From Puccinia triticina (taxonomy: Eukaryota > Basidiomycota > Pucciniomycetes > Pucciniales > Pucciniaceae): 64,000 bases of DNA. Below the pieces are notes generated by a model. The model was not told the DNA's origin and searched no databases. It worked only from the letters and a program-made list of their open reading frames with translations. Of this stretch, positions 16,940 to 29,109 are shown one piece after another. Made by a program: the position numbers and the translations under genes. The stretch spans positions 372,001 to 436,000 of the forward strand of contig NC_070559.1 in NCBI RefSeq assembly GCF_026914185.1, written 5' to 3'. Position 1 is the first letter of the stretch; every line of letters begins with the position of its first letter.

Positions 16940-18270
16940 GCCAATTCAAGTCAACTGCTTCAAAACCAAAAGAAGTCAAAAATTTAATTCAAAAAATTAC
17001 GATCTACTTCTACAATAGACAGAAGTCTGAAGAGGAAAAAAAATACTAACACAACTTGGGAAGACAGCAATTCCCAAATTCCAGACTAATCAACAGTAGT
17101 TCAGGCTCAAACTTTGAAGCAATGTCAATTGTAAGTCAGATATGTTATTTTTTTCTTTATTTAAAAATATTTCTTGAATCAGGGAGAAGAAAATGGTGCA
17201 GTAAACCAGAAAAAATGTGAAAAAATGTGATCCTTCTGGAAAGACAGTTTTTTATAAACTTGGCATCTAATTCACTACACAACAACTCACGGATTCAGAA
17301 TTCACGCCTTGAGTATCTTGAAAATTGTTAATCCTCATTCTGAATTGAATCAATCCATATTTTTTTTCTGAAAGATCCATGTGCAGTGGAAGTTGGAATT
17401 CAGGGTGATTGAACATGCCTCAATTCACTTTTGCATGGCTTGCCCTTAAATCCCCACCAAAAAAAGAAAATTTGGAAAATTTGCTTCAGGGAGCCAGTTA
17501 CGGCACAAAAAAAGAATGTGCAACTATATTCCAAGGTGGCTACACCACCCACTTCCAAGGGTGTAAATTTTATATGTTGCCATTTCAAGAATCAACCAGC
17601 AAATGGTAGAGCCACTCCACCTCATACCCAAAGCCCATTTCTGCCAATAAATTAGAAGAGAGATCTCACATCCCTGATCATTTTAAATGGACTGAATTGG
17701 GGATTGCCAATGCATGCATTCATCATTCTCAAATGGAACTTAACTATTAAATTTTGAAATGGTCTGCTTCAATTTAAACACAGGCTCAGCCACTACCAGC
17801 CAGATAAAAAAAGATACTATCTTTAAACATCAGCACCATTCAAAGACCCCATTCCGCCCAACAAACTTGAAGTAAAAATTTGAATTCAAAATCAACTTGC
17901 ATGTCAACTCCCTCTTCTACCCAACATATAAATCAATAACAACCAGATTTTTGAGTCTTGTACAAATTCTTTCCTTGAATCCAAGTGAACATAATGAATT
18001 TTTTCCAGAGACACATCTTGCTATATGTTGATTCAACCATTGAAAATCTCAGAAATGGGGAACTAGATCACTTCTGGGATGTTGCTTTTGACTATGAATC
18101 ACAGGTTGTTTGTTTCCATGCATTTTTGTGTCACATTTTCAGTAACCATATTTTCATCCTCAATAAGTGTTGCCTAATTGTATCTAAGCCTTGTGATTTT
18201 TTGCTGCAATCTGTTCATTTAACAGCTAACCTTGAAGAATCAGACAACCAACTTGCAACCAAAAAAAAAT
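16940..18270. other. AT-rich stretch with no supported gene
   Basis: Short open frames occur (for example 17409-17655 in three frames) but none has domain-like composition, length or splice support. The plus-strand frame at 17985-18362 runs into the repeat at 18272 and I do not support it as a gene. Confidence 0.4.
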
Positions 18271-18271
18271 C

Positions 18272-18320
18272 ATGGGGATACACCAGGGAAGAAAGTGTGG
18301 CACCCTCTAGAGAGTGCCAA
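18272..18320 (+). repeat. Candidate left terminal inverted repeat of a ~20-kb unit
   Basis: GGGATACACCAGGGAAG, AAGTGTGGCAC and the palindrome CTCTAGAGAGTGCC match the reverse complement of 38226-38274 with few differences. The copies face each other across the Tnp2-like transposase and helicase region. I found no target duplication at the outer edges, so two independent short repeats remain possible. Confidence 0.45.
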
Positions 18321-18329
18321 ACCGTGACT

Positions 18330-20920
18330 TTCATCTACAACACTGGGCAATGTCAGCCGTAGCAGCATGTACAACTCATGCATGTGTCAATGTTGATGTA
18401 GTGTTGGGTGCAAGCCAATTGTGACTGCCTGACTGCCTAATTGTATGCTCAAGTTTGACATAGCTGTATCACCCTGGCAGACCAGTGCAGCTCAGAAAGC
18501 TGCAGATTTTGAATTGACAGAGAGTTTTGAGCTTTGGCATGCACATCTTGTTCATCACATTTCTTATGTCAACCAACTCGTACAATATACAATCTTCTAG
18601 TACTTATTGGCTGTTGGAACCAGCAGGGCTGGTTGCAGAAGTTGCCAAAACTCAAAATCACTTCGCAAACTTGCTGACAGACTTATGATAATATTCAGGA
18701 TTGATTTCTGCCAGGTGAGGTTGAAGTGCCCAGTGGCAAGTAAATCCAGCCATCCGTGGGTTTGGCCACACATTTAGCGCAACCAACTGCCATTTGCTCA
18801 GTCTCTACTCCGCAAATGATGATGGTGAAAGTTCATCATATCAGGAGGTGAATATTCCACCACCGATGACTGGTGATGTGCCATGCTTCACCTTTAGTTT
18901 TGAAGGATGTCAGAGGGGGTTTTCACGGGGACCAGGAAGTGCCATGGATGTTTTCCTGTTGGGTGAAACACCATAATTTCTACCATATCAATTCTCACTT
19001 GAGAAGTGGGGTTTGGGACTAGGCATGAACACTCCTGTGCCACTTGTGTGGCTTATGTCTACCGGTTCTCTGGTGGTATTCTGAGGGCCTAAGATGGCAA
19101 TATGGTAGCTGAAAAAATTGCTCCCCCACATTTGGCCACATTGAAAGTGTCAGTCATCAGGTCTACTAAATTGTTGAAGGATTTCATACACATCAGACCT
19201 AGGGAAACTGGCAGTTGTTTGGCAACATGGAATCCCAACAAATGAATTCCCACACCCAAATGAAACCTCAAATCTCCTTTCCCGGCCTGTGTTGTGCGTT
19301 TTGTTGAGCATTTTGCATGCAATTCCCATTGCTGAAGTGAGAGTCTGATTTTTTGCCGTTGTAGCTTAAATCCTGCTGTGATTTAATCCTGGTTGGATAA
19401 TTGAATGACAGACACCGCTCTCTCCACTGGCACAGGGCACACTGGCCCAGAAGAAAACAAACTGGGCAGAGGATGTAGCACATTAACTCTGACAGTGTTA
19501 TGGGGAAGCATTGTGGCACTCACAGGCACTTGGTATTGCTGTCCACATTACAGATGGGAAACAAGGGGGTATTCCATTTCTCCACTGGCTAATGTTACAA
19601 GGAGAGTGAAGTTTCTTCATGCCCACCGGTGCCAGCAAGTGCATGTGATCCTGTTTCAATTTCTGTAGTGTTGAATCAGTATCCCAAGCATTCATTCTCA
19701 AGCACCCCTCCCTGAGCTTGGTCCAGTGAAGCCATGATCTCACACTCGTGCAATGCACATTGCTGCCTCGCCATCATCTAGCAGCCTCTGCCCCAAAGTG
19801 TGGAGTCATGCTGGATCTGTCTGTCCCTAGATTCAGGTAAACTGCCACAAGATGGCAGCATCATTTCAGAGAAGAAGTCAATTGCATTTTACATGAGAAG
19901 CTTTGTGCCATGCCCGCCTTGGATGTGTCTTTCTGGTTGAAATCCATCAGCCATGCTTTGGATGCTCCTTTCTGGTAGACATTGGCCATGCAGAAGGGCA
20001 AGCAGATCTGCCCGCAGTTCACACAATCATCACAACCACCTACAGAGTGCTTTCTGTCTCAAAGGCAACCAACATCATTAATCTCACACATTTTTCCTAC
20101 TTGGGATAGCCCTTGGTGGCTGCTCCAAGGGACAGTTGCCATCCGTCAAGTCAACATGAGTAGCACCCATCAATACTTGTGGGGGGTATCTGGTGCACTC
20201 AATCATAGACCCACCGCTTGCCAGGGGCATTTTGAGCATATTGGGCAAACCGGCTGGCACAGCTTCTAGAGCACTTATATGACACAAGCGGATTATGGCA
20301 GTCACCGGTGTAGCTATGGATTCTTTGGGGTGAATCACGTTTTCCTAAATGACCATAGACACCAGGCAATTTGAGCCTGTGGCTTTCACAAAGAGCCCCT
20401 CTGCCCCAACTCACCTGATTCTGTGCATCAATAATTGGTGAAGAGCACACTTGCAAGTGGGAGATGGGGTTTGCTCTTGATTGTGGCCCTTCAGAATACA
20501 AGACAGTCACACCCAGCAGCATGTATGATGTGTCCTACCAGCAAGGGGGATCTTCACTCACAGGTGGATCAGATATGGTTCTCACAAACTGTGCATCTGG
20601 GTGGTCACCCTGGACTTTGGATTTTTAGTTTTGGCCAGGTAACATCAAGTTCAACCTGTGGCATTGTGTCTTTCATGACAATAAGATTCATCAGCGGCTT
20701 GGAAGTTGGGTGTGCTGAACTTTGTACGAGTGGAAGTGAACCACAAAGTGACCGCCTATAACCAAGCTGTTATGAGCTCATTTGAGTTGAATGACAGCCA
20801 ATGGCCATAGGAAGGTTTGTCACACACAGTTGCATCGCGGATTTTTTTTGAGGTTTAAGTAGAACATGGGTTACGGAGAAAGCCAGCCACAGGATCACCA
20901 CAAATCAAGGGAGATCAATG
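18330..20920. other. Stretch with no supported gene
   Basis: Several frames of 60-108 codons exist on both strands, all overlapping each other and without recognisable features. I see no repeats longer than a few tens of bases. Confidence 0.4.
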
Positions 20921-20922
20921 GA

Positions 20923-20960
20923 TGTCCACCCTGATGGACGGCCGTACGTTAAGGTGGACA
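20923..20960. repeat. Palindrome P2, 38 bp (left arm eroded)
   Basis: The outer TGTCCACC and GGTGGACA and the centre ACGGCCGT are kept. The left inner arm carries about five mismatches to the right arm (CCGTACGTTAA). It lies about 500 bp 5' of the ORF at 21456. Confidence 0.8.
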
Positions 20961-21455
20961 TACTTGTCCAACCAGATCTGCGGTTCTTGGGCCCGACTGC
21001 AAGTGCCCGCAAGACCCAGTCGTGACGTTGGTTCAAGCCTTGTGTTGAATGATGAAAGGGAAGAAGGAAAGTGCGTGTGCACAGCAATTTATGACCAGAC
21101 AAATCAAGGTAAATAATGGGAAACAAGTGTGGGCAAGGCTTTGAGAAGGAGGAAAACATCTTCACTGAAAGGGGAGTGGAGAATGCCAGACTGCCGCAGT
21201 GATGTGACTGCATTTAATTAAGGCAAACATGGTTCTGAATTACGTAGACCCCGGCCCCGAAATGTGCCTATTGTGAGGCAGGTCTCCCTTTGTTGGGGGA
21301 TCAAAGGCGCGACTGGCATGAATAGCCGGCATGAGGCTATGTTCTCTTTCGGTGGAAGTGTTGCTGCACCCATCCTGATTCCATTTAAGCTCGACTTTTG
21401 CAGAGATTGCGTCTGAAGTTAGCCCCACTGCCATCCATCTACACGCCTCCCAAAA

Positions 21456-21953
21456 ATGATTGAGGTGGCCGGTAACATTCACCTTTCTAATACCAATCCA
21501 ACCCACATCCGCCAAGTAGGAGACGCAATTCACATTATCACTTGCATCAAGTCCTATCAGATCTCTCAAGAAATTCAAATGTCGCCCTACCAAGAGTACA
21601 CAGTAGTTTTAAAATCTTCACATTCAGCGGTCCCCGCGATCCTATACGACTTCTGCACCCAAGTCTTTTTCTCTGGTCAACTTGTCGTTTACCCCAGTCC
21701 AAGTCTCCCGGTCATTTGTGTCGAGCGTGGAGCTTGGCAGGTTCATCGAGGGCACTTTCCCCTTGCTCAGGAATTCGAGAACACTCACGCCTTTGGTTCA
21801 GTCTATGTTGCAAAGGTACACATGAACCGTTTTGCCGGTTGCGTGGGGTGGATTGAAGTTGTGGATCAAGAAATGAACTTAGTCAGTCTCTTCCCGTTAC
21901 AACTGACCATCATATGTGTTAGAGTGGTTAATTGGAGTGTTGAGGATGCATGA
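21456..21953 (+). CDS. Unknown ORF, 165 codons
   Basis: A single open frame beginning MIEVAGNIHL and ending VNWSVEDA, with balanced composition and no low-complexity sequence. I do not recognise it. A shorter overlapping frame at 21542 is less convincing. Palindrome P2 lies upstream. It may be an exon of a longer gene, and expression is not shown. Confidence 0.3.
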   Translation: MIEVAGNIHLSNTNPTHIRQVGDAIHIITCIKSYQISQEIQMSPYQEYTVVLKSSHSAVPAILYDFCTQVFFSGQLVVYPSPSLPVICVERGAWQVHRGHFPLAQEFENTHAFGSVYVAKVHMNRFAGCVGWIEVVDQEMNLVSLFPLQLTIICVRVVNWSVEDA

Positions 21954-22797
21954 TGTAGTCTAAGCTTGGTCGCATAAAGCTTTTGGCAACCCATGGCCAA
22001 GCGCACGAGTGCTTTCAGACGCTTCAACGTGGAGATCGCGTTAGGTTTGGAGGCGTGGCAGCAGAAGTTTCAAGTTCTGGAGGCGAGTTGCTTGTGTTGG
22101 GTGTCAGTAATTTCTTCCAAGTGATGTTCTGTATGAGGTTTTGAACTGAATGAGTATCCCGCAGGTTGAGTATGCTTCAAGGCTCCCAAGATTTGAGAAG
22201 ACCACGTACAATCTGAGACAAAATCCAAAAACCCGCTTTGATCTCCGAGTAAAAGATTGGAAGGCACCTGCAAACATCAGACAAAAGCAGCGCAAGAGGG
22301 GCCATCACAAGAATTTTTAACCGTTCTTAGTCCCATCATTTTCATGTTCCGAGCTTGTGCAATGTTGTAATCATGCTGAATATGATCTGCAGAGCCTACT
22401 TTGAGGTGCCAATTATGTGTCCGGAGTTGCCAGTTTGGTGGATCATTCGTCCAAGTCATGGTCTTGGCAAGCAAGCGGCTGGCTTGCCAGGACCACTGCA
22501 CGTTCTGGATCCGGCTTGCACATCTAAGATGTAACACTGAGGGTGCTGCAACTGGGGCGGCTACTCTGCCTCAGGCCCATTGACCCACAGCAACAGCGCA
22601 CAATAGCTTGATTGCTCTGAGGAGTTGTGCACGAATTCATCAAGATTGGTAGTTGAGGAATGTTAATTTAAAATTGATAAAATCCACGGGAGGGACAGTG
22701 CATTGAAGCTAGCTCCCAAATACCTCTCTCAGGCGTACAAAGATTTGGAATCACACATAATCAAACTTTGGGTATGTATGTAGGAAACACTGGTCCT

Positions 22798-25292
22798 TTA
22801 GCACTCCTCGATTTCTCCTGATGTGTGCGGCAGGAGGAAAGATGAGGTAGGATTGAAGGTCTTCCAATGGTTCAGAAAGTCATTGGTGATGGCCTGGGCC
22901 AGCTCCATCCTGGTTGGCACTTGCACACTCGCAAGAGAGCAGATCTGTCCAGATGACTGAAAGACAGGGCTAAATATCCGTACAAGGTATGCCAAGAGGT
23001 TCTTCCAAATAGGCTTGTCGGGAGGGTGTGGGATCTTGGAGTTTGCCGTGATAATTGCCATTGCTTGGATCATTGACATGCATCCAGAAACTCCTGCCGT
23101 CCGATGGTCCCTTGAGGTGATGAACAGGCCACGAACTCCACCAAGAACAAAGTAGACAAGAGGCTGAAAGTTCTGCTTTCTTTGGTATCGTTGGAGGTTT
23201 TGAGAAGCTTCCTCAAAAGTGTTGGCCAACTCCGCAGGATTTTTCTTGACCTGGCAAACGGATGAGTTGGCTGACGGGGCGCGATTGGCACGGGTTTTTG
23301 CCTTCTTCTTTGCTTCAGTCATAGGAGCGTCGCTGAGATGGTGTGTTTGGAAGATGATGTAGGCCATCAAAACATCAAGAATGATCTTGCGGAATTCGTG
23401 TAAAACATCCACCGAGTGGAAACGCTCGGGGGGTTGGGAGGAGGATTCATTAGCTTGTGGCGGAGGGTCGAAGCTGGATGTTGAATTTTTCACGGCGTCA
23501 AGATAGGAGAGAGTTTCAACACCTCGATTGATGTGATCGGTCTCGCATGTGGAATCGACTTGAGCTGGCTTGAGAATGTTGTCAGCCATTAGCTCTACAG
23601 AAGCTGCGATGAGCCTGGCCCACTTGGTGTGGACATGTTGAGGGGGGTTCAGTAACCTAAACAAGAACCAAACAAGAGTGGACTCGGGATGTTGAGTCTT
23701 GGCACCGGTTGGGATGAACGTTCCGGGTCTTAGCTTGTTGTCCTTGTTTGCAAAGCTGGTGAGAAGCTGGAAATCAACTAGATCTGGGCAATACCATTGC
23801 TCGTGGTCTGAGTGCGATAGGAATCGGTCAGCTGAGAGCAAACACAAAATATTGTCTCAGTTCTTTCACACCAGAGCAATTGACATCGATGATAGAAAGA
23901 GAGTCTCACCTAGGGACGTGATAGTGTGCATCCAAGCGGCGTATGAGCAAGATGTTCGATGGAAATCAAATTTAGGAGGCCCTGGAGGTGAATTTTGGGC
24001 TGCCCTTGCACAGTGTTGAAGCAGGGAGGTCAGGGACGTCCAGGTGGTCTGATATTTTGACCAGTTTGGTTTGGTGCCATCTACATGTTGATGAATGCTG
24101 ACCACCTCTCTGCGAATTGTGTTGGATTTGATAATTGTTAGTAGAGGAGAGCTTGGGATGGGATTGGGCCCTCTTGTGTCCGAGGGGGTTGGGTTAGCCA
24201 TGCTGGATGTTGTTTGACCGGGATCTGGGGGAGGAGTGCTTTGGTCTGGAGTCTCGGGATTGAACAGAGGTGTTTCATTGGGTCCATCGGAATCCTCGCC
24301 TCCATGGGCGGTATGCACGTTTGAACAATGAGAGTCTGTTGGTGGTGGCAGAGAAGGGTCTGTGGGCATCAAGTCGGTAGGCGCTGCATGATTGGAAGGA
24401 CCGGACCTGGCGCAGTCGGCGGATGAGGGATCAGCGGGTGGTGAACTCCAGCTTTCAAATTGTCGGGTTGTGCCGGTGTCTGCCTGGGGCCCCGTTGGTG
24501 CGTCAAGACGATTACGGGACAGGGCGGTTGTGGAGTCAGTCGCCTGGCTGCCAGCAGTGGGCCCTGGGGCAGGAGGTTCGCTTTGGCCTTCACCAAGGGT
24601 TTTGTTGGATGAGGATGCGGGCTTGTTGAGGAGATCAACGGGCTTTTGGCCTGAGGGCTTCTTTGGACGTTTGCGAGTGCGGAGTTTGCGAGGTGCCAAG
24701 TGCTTGGATGTCTTAGAGCTGATGGTGGCCAAGTGGGTGATTTTGATGTCCTCCTCATCCGGAAGCGCCCCATCTGCTTCCCACTCTTCTCGAACCCGCC
24801 AGAGCGTCAGTTTTGCGTGGATAGTGTTTGTGGCAGGATGATTGGTTCACGGAACAGGCTTACTTCGTTTGCAGGCTGTGATAGACAAGGCTAGCTTTTT
24901 GGCAACCCATTTGCAACTTCGAGGGAGTTTGAGAGCAAGGATTTCTTCGGCTGATTGGGTGGCTGCTTCAATGGATTGTCCGAACTCTTCTGCACTGATC
25001 TCCTGTATCTCAGTAGGAAGGATCGCCTTTTTAGGTTGTAATAATCCCGGAGCGACTGACAACGGGCTCTGGAGTGCAAACTGTGCAAAAGATGGTGCAG
25101 TCAGTAGTGGCCTCCGCGAGGTGTTCTGTTTGAGTTCCTGTTGGGCTTTGGCAATGGTAGTGTGTCAGCTTGAGCTCAGGGCACTAGGCGCAGATTTTGC
25201 CGGTTCTTACTAGGAGGAGGAGTACCATCCGATGAATTAGAAGATTCTTCTGAAGACTCAGACTGACTGAAATCGGTACTGGGAGGTTGCAT
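22798..25292 (-). CDS. Multi-exon gene of unknown function with a disordered Pro/Ser/Thr-rich centre
   Basis: I read the start as ATG at 25292 (MQPPSTDFSQSESSEESSN), with exon 1 ending at a GTAAGA donor (25210). A second exon of about 25125-24867 includes PLLTAPSFAQFALQ and a basic KWVAKKLALSITACK. The main exon of about 24840-23898 has a basic segment (KLRTRKRPKKPSGQK), about 150 Pro/Ser/Thr/Asp-rich residues and a more ordered end. A 68-nt intron (GTGAGA...CTCAG) leads to the last exon, 23831-22798, which looks globular and ends SGEIEEC. Open frame and composition across this intron agree, so the gene appears intact. I recognise no domain. Palindromes P3, P4 and P5 lie in its upstream region. 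The basic segment is compatible with nuclear localisation, which is inference. Confidence 0.6.
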
Positions 25293-25839
25293 CTTTTGGT
25301 TGGCGTTTGACTTCTGTTGATGGGAAGGGAGGAGGAGGATTGAAATCACAGAGGGTTGGCCGGATTGAGTGGAGGGTGGGACAAACGAATAGGAGCTGAA
25401 ATCGGTGGGCTTTTACACCCCAACTGAAAAGAAACACAGCCTTTGCGAAGTCGTGTCCACCCAGCCTTTGTATTCATGCTGTGAACATCTCCCTTGTTCA
25501 AACCTGCCAGCTTGCTTGGCTGCTCAGCGCAACGATGCAGCTGCCTTATTTGGGACAAAATGATGACATAATGTGCTCATGTGGGCAGTTTAAGATTCTT
25601 ATTTTCAAGCATTGGTGATGAAATCTTGCTCACTGAAGAGTCAAGACTCATGCCTGTAGATGTCAGCCGTATCTGAGACACAACTTTGTGAATGGCAGAA
25701 AGCTGAGGTCACTCTTGTGTTTGCCCGTCAGCAGACATGTGTCTGCTCGCGGGCAAACACAAGAGTGGTTCCTCACTCATCGGTGTGGAGGCGTTAAAAT
25801 GCGCTGCGTACCGACTTGGTAATCGTATATGCCTGTCCA

Positions 25840-25877
25840 TGTCCACCGCAACGGACGGCCGTACGTTGTGGTGGACA
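25840..25877. repeat. Palindrome P3, 38 bp
   Basis: TGTCCACCGCAACGGACGG faces CCGTACGTTGTGGTGGACA with two internal mismatches. It lies about 550 bp 5' of the start of the gene at 22798-25292. Confidence 0.88.
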
Positions 25878-26122
25878 CTGATTTTGAAGGTGAATCTCAA
25901 CTTGGTGGGGATTTGGTCCAAGCCTAATCATCCCTGAGTCCAACCGGAACAGCCGGGATACGACCAAGTTCAAGGACGCATCAGCACTGCCACGTCCCAG
26001 AGATCTCACTACCAAGAAGTTCAGCTGATGTAGACTTGGCGTGGTCTACCTCCAGCACATGACTGATTCCCTTTCTGGTCCCACAAAATGAGTACAGTCC
26101 ACTGCGTGTCAGTGCCTGAAGT

Positions 26123-26160
26123 TGTCCACCGTAACGTTCAGCCGTACGTTAGGGTGGACA
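26123..26160. repeat. Palindrome P4, 38 bp
   Basis: TGTCCACCGTAACGTTCAG faces CCGTACGTTAGGGTGGACA, with few mismatches. Same outer and core motifs as P3 and P5. Confidence 0.88.
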
Positions 26161-26425
26161 CCCAATGCCTCACAGTGTCTGCACTGTGCACGAGTGACCA
26201 AATGTTTTAAGCAACGGTGCACCCTTCATGACACTTACATAGATCGTTCACCGAGGTGGGGGGGCCGAGGTGTTTGTGCTGTAGGTGCGTGCGTGAGTAT
26301 CTGTGGCTGTGCGTCACAGTCACTTCAACTCGGACACAGACATCACGGGTTGGGCTTTGAGGAAGAGCCTCATGACAATTGGGCTAAAGTGGGCTGCGGC
26401 GCGAATTTGGGGGCTCCTTACACAC

Positions 26426-26463
26426 TGTCCACCGCAACGTACGGCCGAACGTTACGGTGGACA
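26426..26463. repeat. Palindrome P5, 38 bp
   Basis: TGTCCACCGCAACGTACGG faces CCGAACGTTACGGTGGACA. It lies between the gene at 22798-25292 (its upstream side) and the 3' end of the gene at 26787-28516. Confidence 0.88.
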
Positions 26464-26786
26464 ACCATTATCATGGTTCTCCCCGTAACACCCATCTGAG
26501 CTTTTGCATCACTCTCATTTGTGCTCTGGGCCTCCACATGGTATCAACGAGTGAGCCCCAGATGTGAATCATCATAACTCGCACTCAGTCTCATGGACAT
26601 TGGTCTACTGCAACGGTGCACAAGCTTTGCAGCGCGGTGAATCCAGATTAATCCCACCAATCCCTCACTCTTCAGCGGGTCGAGGATGAATAATTCATTA
26701 CTGATAACACATTTTGAAAACGGTAGAACCCACCCCATGGATTTATCTTGAGATTTTGAGACGCGGAAGAAGGGAGGAAGGGCGCC

Positions 26787-28516
26787 TCAATGATCTACTT
26801 CCATTGAGCCCCCTGGTGCTGACCCCGCCGGTCCTGATGCGGGTCCCTGCCCAGAGCCTCCGCCCGTTGATCCACTCGCCCCGGGGACTCCTCCAGGTGT
26901 GGAATTCGTGGCTGCCAAAGAACTGCTGGATGCTGAGTTTCCAACGTGCCGGTGGCAGAGTTTCCTCATGTTTTCGGCAATAGTCTTGAGATCCATAGCG
27001 GGGACTTTTGAGACGGTATCTCGCTCGAAACCGCTGAGCTGCTTCCAATATGACTGACTATAGCAATCAATTGGCAACCCGCGTGGTACCCCGACAATTC
27101 CCTTGGTGTGTTTGAAGGTCCGTGTGGACCGCGTGTATAGGTTGTGGTTCGCGGCGATGGTCTTCGGATGCTGGGCCTGCGCAATCACCATTTTGTCAAG
27201 GCAGTGGAGGATAGTCGTGAGATCGTCACTTCGCCAGTCCCCCACAACACCAACAGGTGCCAATCCCTTCCCAGCATCTTCAATATCAGAGCCGCATTCC
27301 TTTCGTTCCATGATGCTGGCCAAGTTGATGTTTTTGTCAAACGACTTGTCGATAATTTCACATCTCTTGTCCTTGATCTGAAGCAGTATACCATCACCCA
27401 GAAAACAACAGGTAAGTCAGCTGGCAGTACAGGAGACACAGAATATTATTACCGGGAACATACCCTCTTGCGCCATTGTTGATATTGCTCTTTTGTAGCC
27501 TTCAATTCCTTCATCTTGTCGTAAGCGGCTTGATCCATATTTTGGTATTCCCGAATCTCACGTGACTTGGTGTTGAGCCATTGGCGGATGATAGCGGGAG
27601 CTTGACCAGCCTGCTGGTCAGACACCGAGGTCGTTCGCCGAATCCATTCGACTGCCTTCAACGCCAGCACTTCCGTTATAGATGAGTTCCAAGCAGAGGT
27701 AACATCCCCGCCGGCTTCCCACTGGAAGGTGACCCGTGAGATTCCAGCCAACGCCAGGGTCCTCTCGACATTGGCTGTAGTTTGGGCGTTGATTGGCTGA
27801 AAGCCTCTCCCTGGGCCCTTCAAGACGGCTGGAGTAAAGGGTGGTTGGGTCATGTTTTTGCGGATTTCTTTCTCAGCCACAGACACATAGTAGTCGATCT
27901 CTGCCTCTGTCTTGCCAGCAAGAGATGTTCGGACCCTATCCAATTGAGTGAGGATGGTAGCACTGCGCTGCTCGATCCAGTATCGGTTGTGCAGCTCACC
28001 ATTGTTTGGCGAGACGGGGTAGTCTTGAGGCTTGTCTGGATTGCCAAGAAAGAATTTGACAAATCCCTGGATCTTCCGAGAGTAGAGGTCGTAGTGCTCG
28101 GCCAGTGATCCCTTTTGCGCTATTCCTTTGGCGCGTCGGCCCGATCGCCGCTTGCCCTCCGCATCCTCTGCTTGTTGTCTGGCTTGTCTGGCCTTGGATA
28201 CCACAAAGTGAGGGTCCAAGCGCGATTCGTCAGCGACCTCAGGGCTCATTTGCTCCGCCAGAGGCACCCCTACCAAAACGTGAGGAATGTCAGTCCGGAG
28301 ATCCTCTGGTGATGTGTGCAAGCTCTTCCACTTGCCTTGATTGTCAGTCCCCATCGAGGAATCACCGCCGACGCGGGTTCCTTCGGCCTGGAATTCGGGA
28401 ACAAGGCAATCCACCAGCGAGGAAATCCATCCGTCCTCAGGAGCTCTCATTGGGGAAGAATCACCCGTATCCTCGGGTTGGTCACCTGGGGGACCACTTG
28501 CATCATTCATGACCAC
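26787..28516 (-). CDS. Two-exon gene of unknown function
   Basis: The start ATG at 28516 gives MVMNDASGPPGDQ. Exon 1 runs to about 27470, with acidic and low-complexity sequence first, a basic stretch (EGKRRSGRRAKGIAQK) near residue 125, then about 200 ordered residues ending in a Lys/Gln-rich helix (KMKELKATKEQYQQWRKR). A GTATGT donor and a CAG acceptor near 27381 give exon 2 (KDKRCEIIDKSFDKNINLAS...), which ends in a Gly/Ser/Pro-rich tail, GGSMEVDH. The product would be about 560 residues. The long exon is intact. I recognise no family. It is on the same strand as the gene at 22798-25292 and the transposase at 29110-31369, about 600 bp downstream of the latter. Confidence 0.6.
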
Positions 28517-29109
28517 CTGTTATCGCTGGAAGGATTGAGACAGCGCGTGGAAGTACGGATTTTAGTATCAAAGGGGCACGGCGGAGGGTCTGATTAATTC
28601 AAGCTTGATACGTCTGAGGCTAATTTCTCGGGAGATAGGGTTGCAATGATAAGAGAACTAAGTCACAACAGTGACTATACTCAGAAGATAAAAAAATTCA
28701 GACAGACATCGGACTGAGATAGCTCTGACGGTGAACAGCGGAGTATCTTGGTCTTAGATTATGTGCGTATACAGCAAGAGTCAATTGAATCCTCTGGCTC
28801 CTTTGTTCCACTCCTGACTCGTTCAACTTGCCGAGGCACAGCACACCCTTTCACAGATACTTCATATCAGCTCTCCACCACGCCCTCCCAACCCTGAAGC
28901 AAACAGTAACCAAAGCATTGTGCTCAGATTAACCACACACATCAGTTTGAATTGTAGCCAAACAAACTCACCCCGGTCCCCAATCCAACAGCACTCACGG
29001 TTTCAATAGGCAGTCCAAAGGTCCCCGCTGCATGTGACATTATGGCAACATGCCCAATAATTCGATCGCTGTCGATCACCACTGCACTGTCATGCTTGGC
29101 CTTGACTAA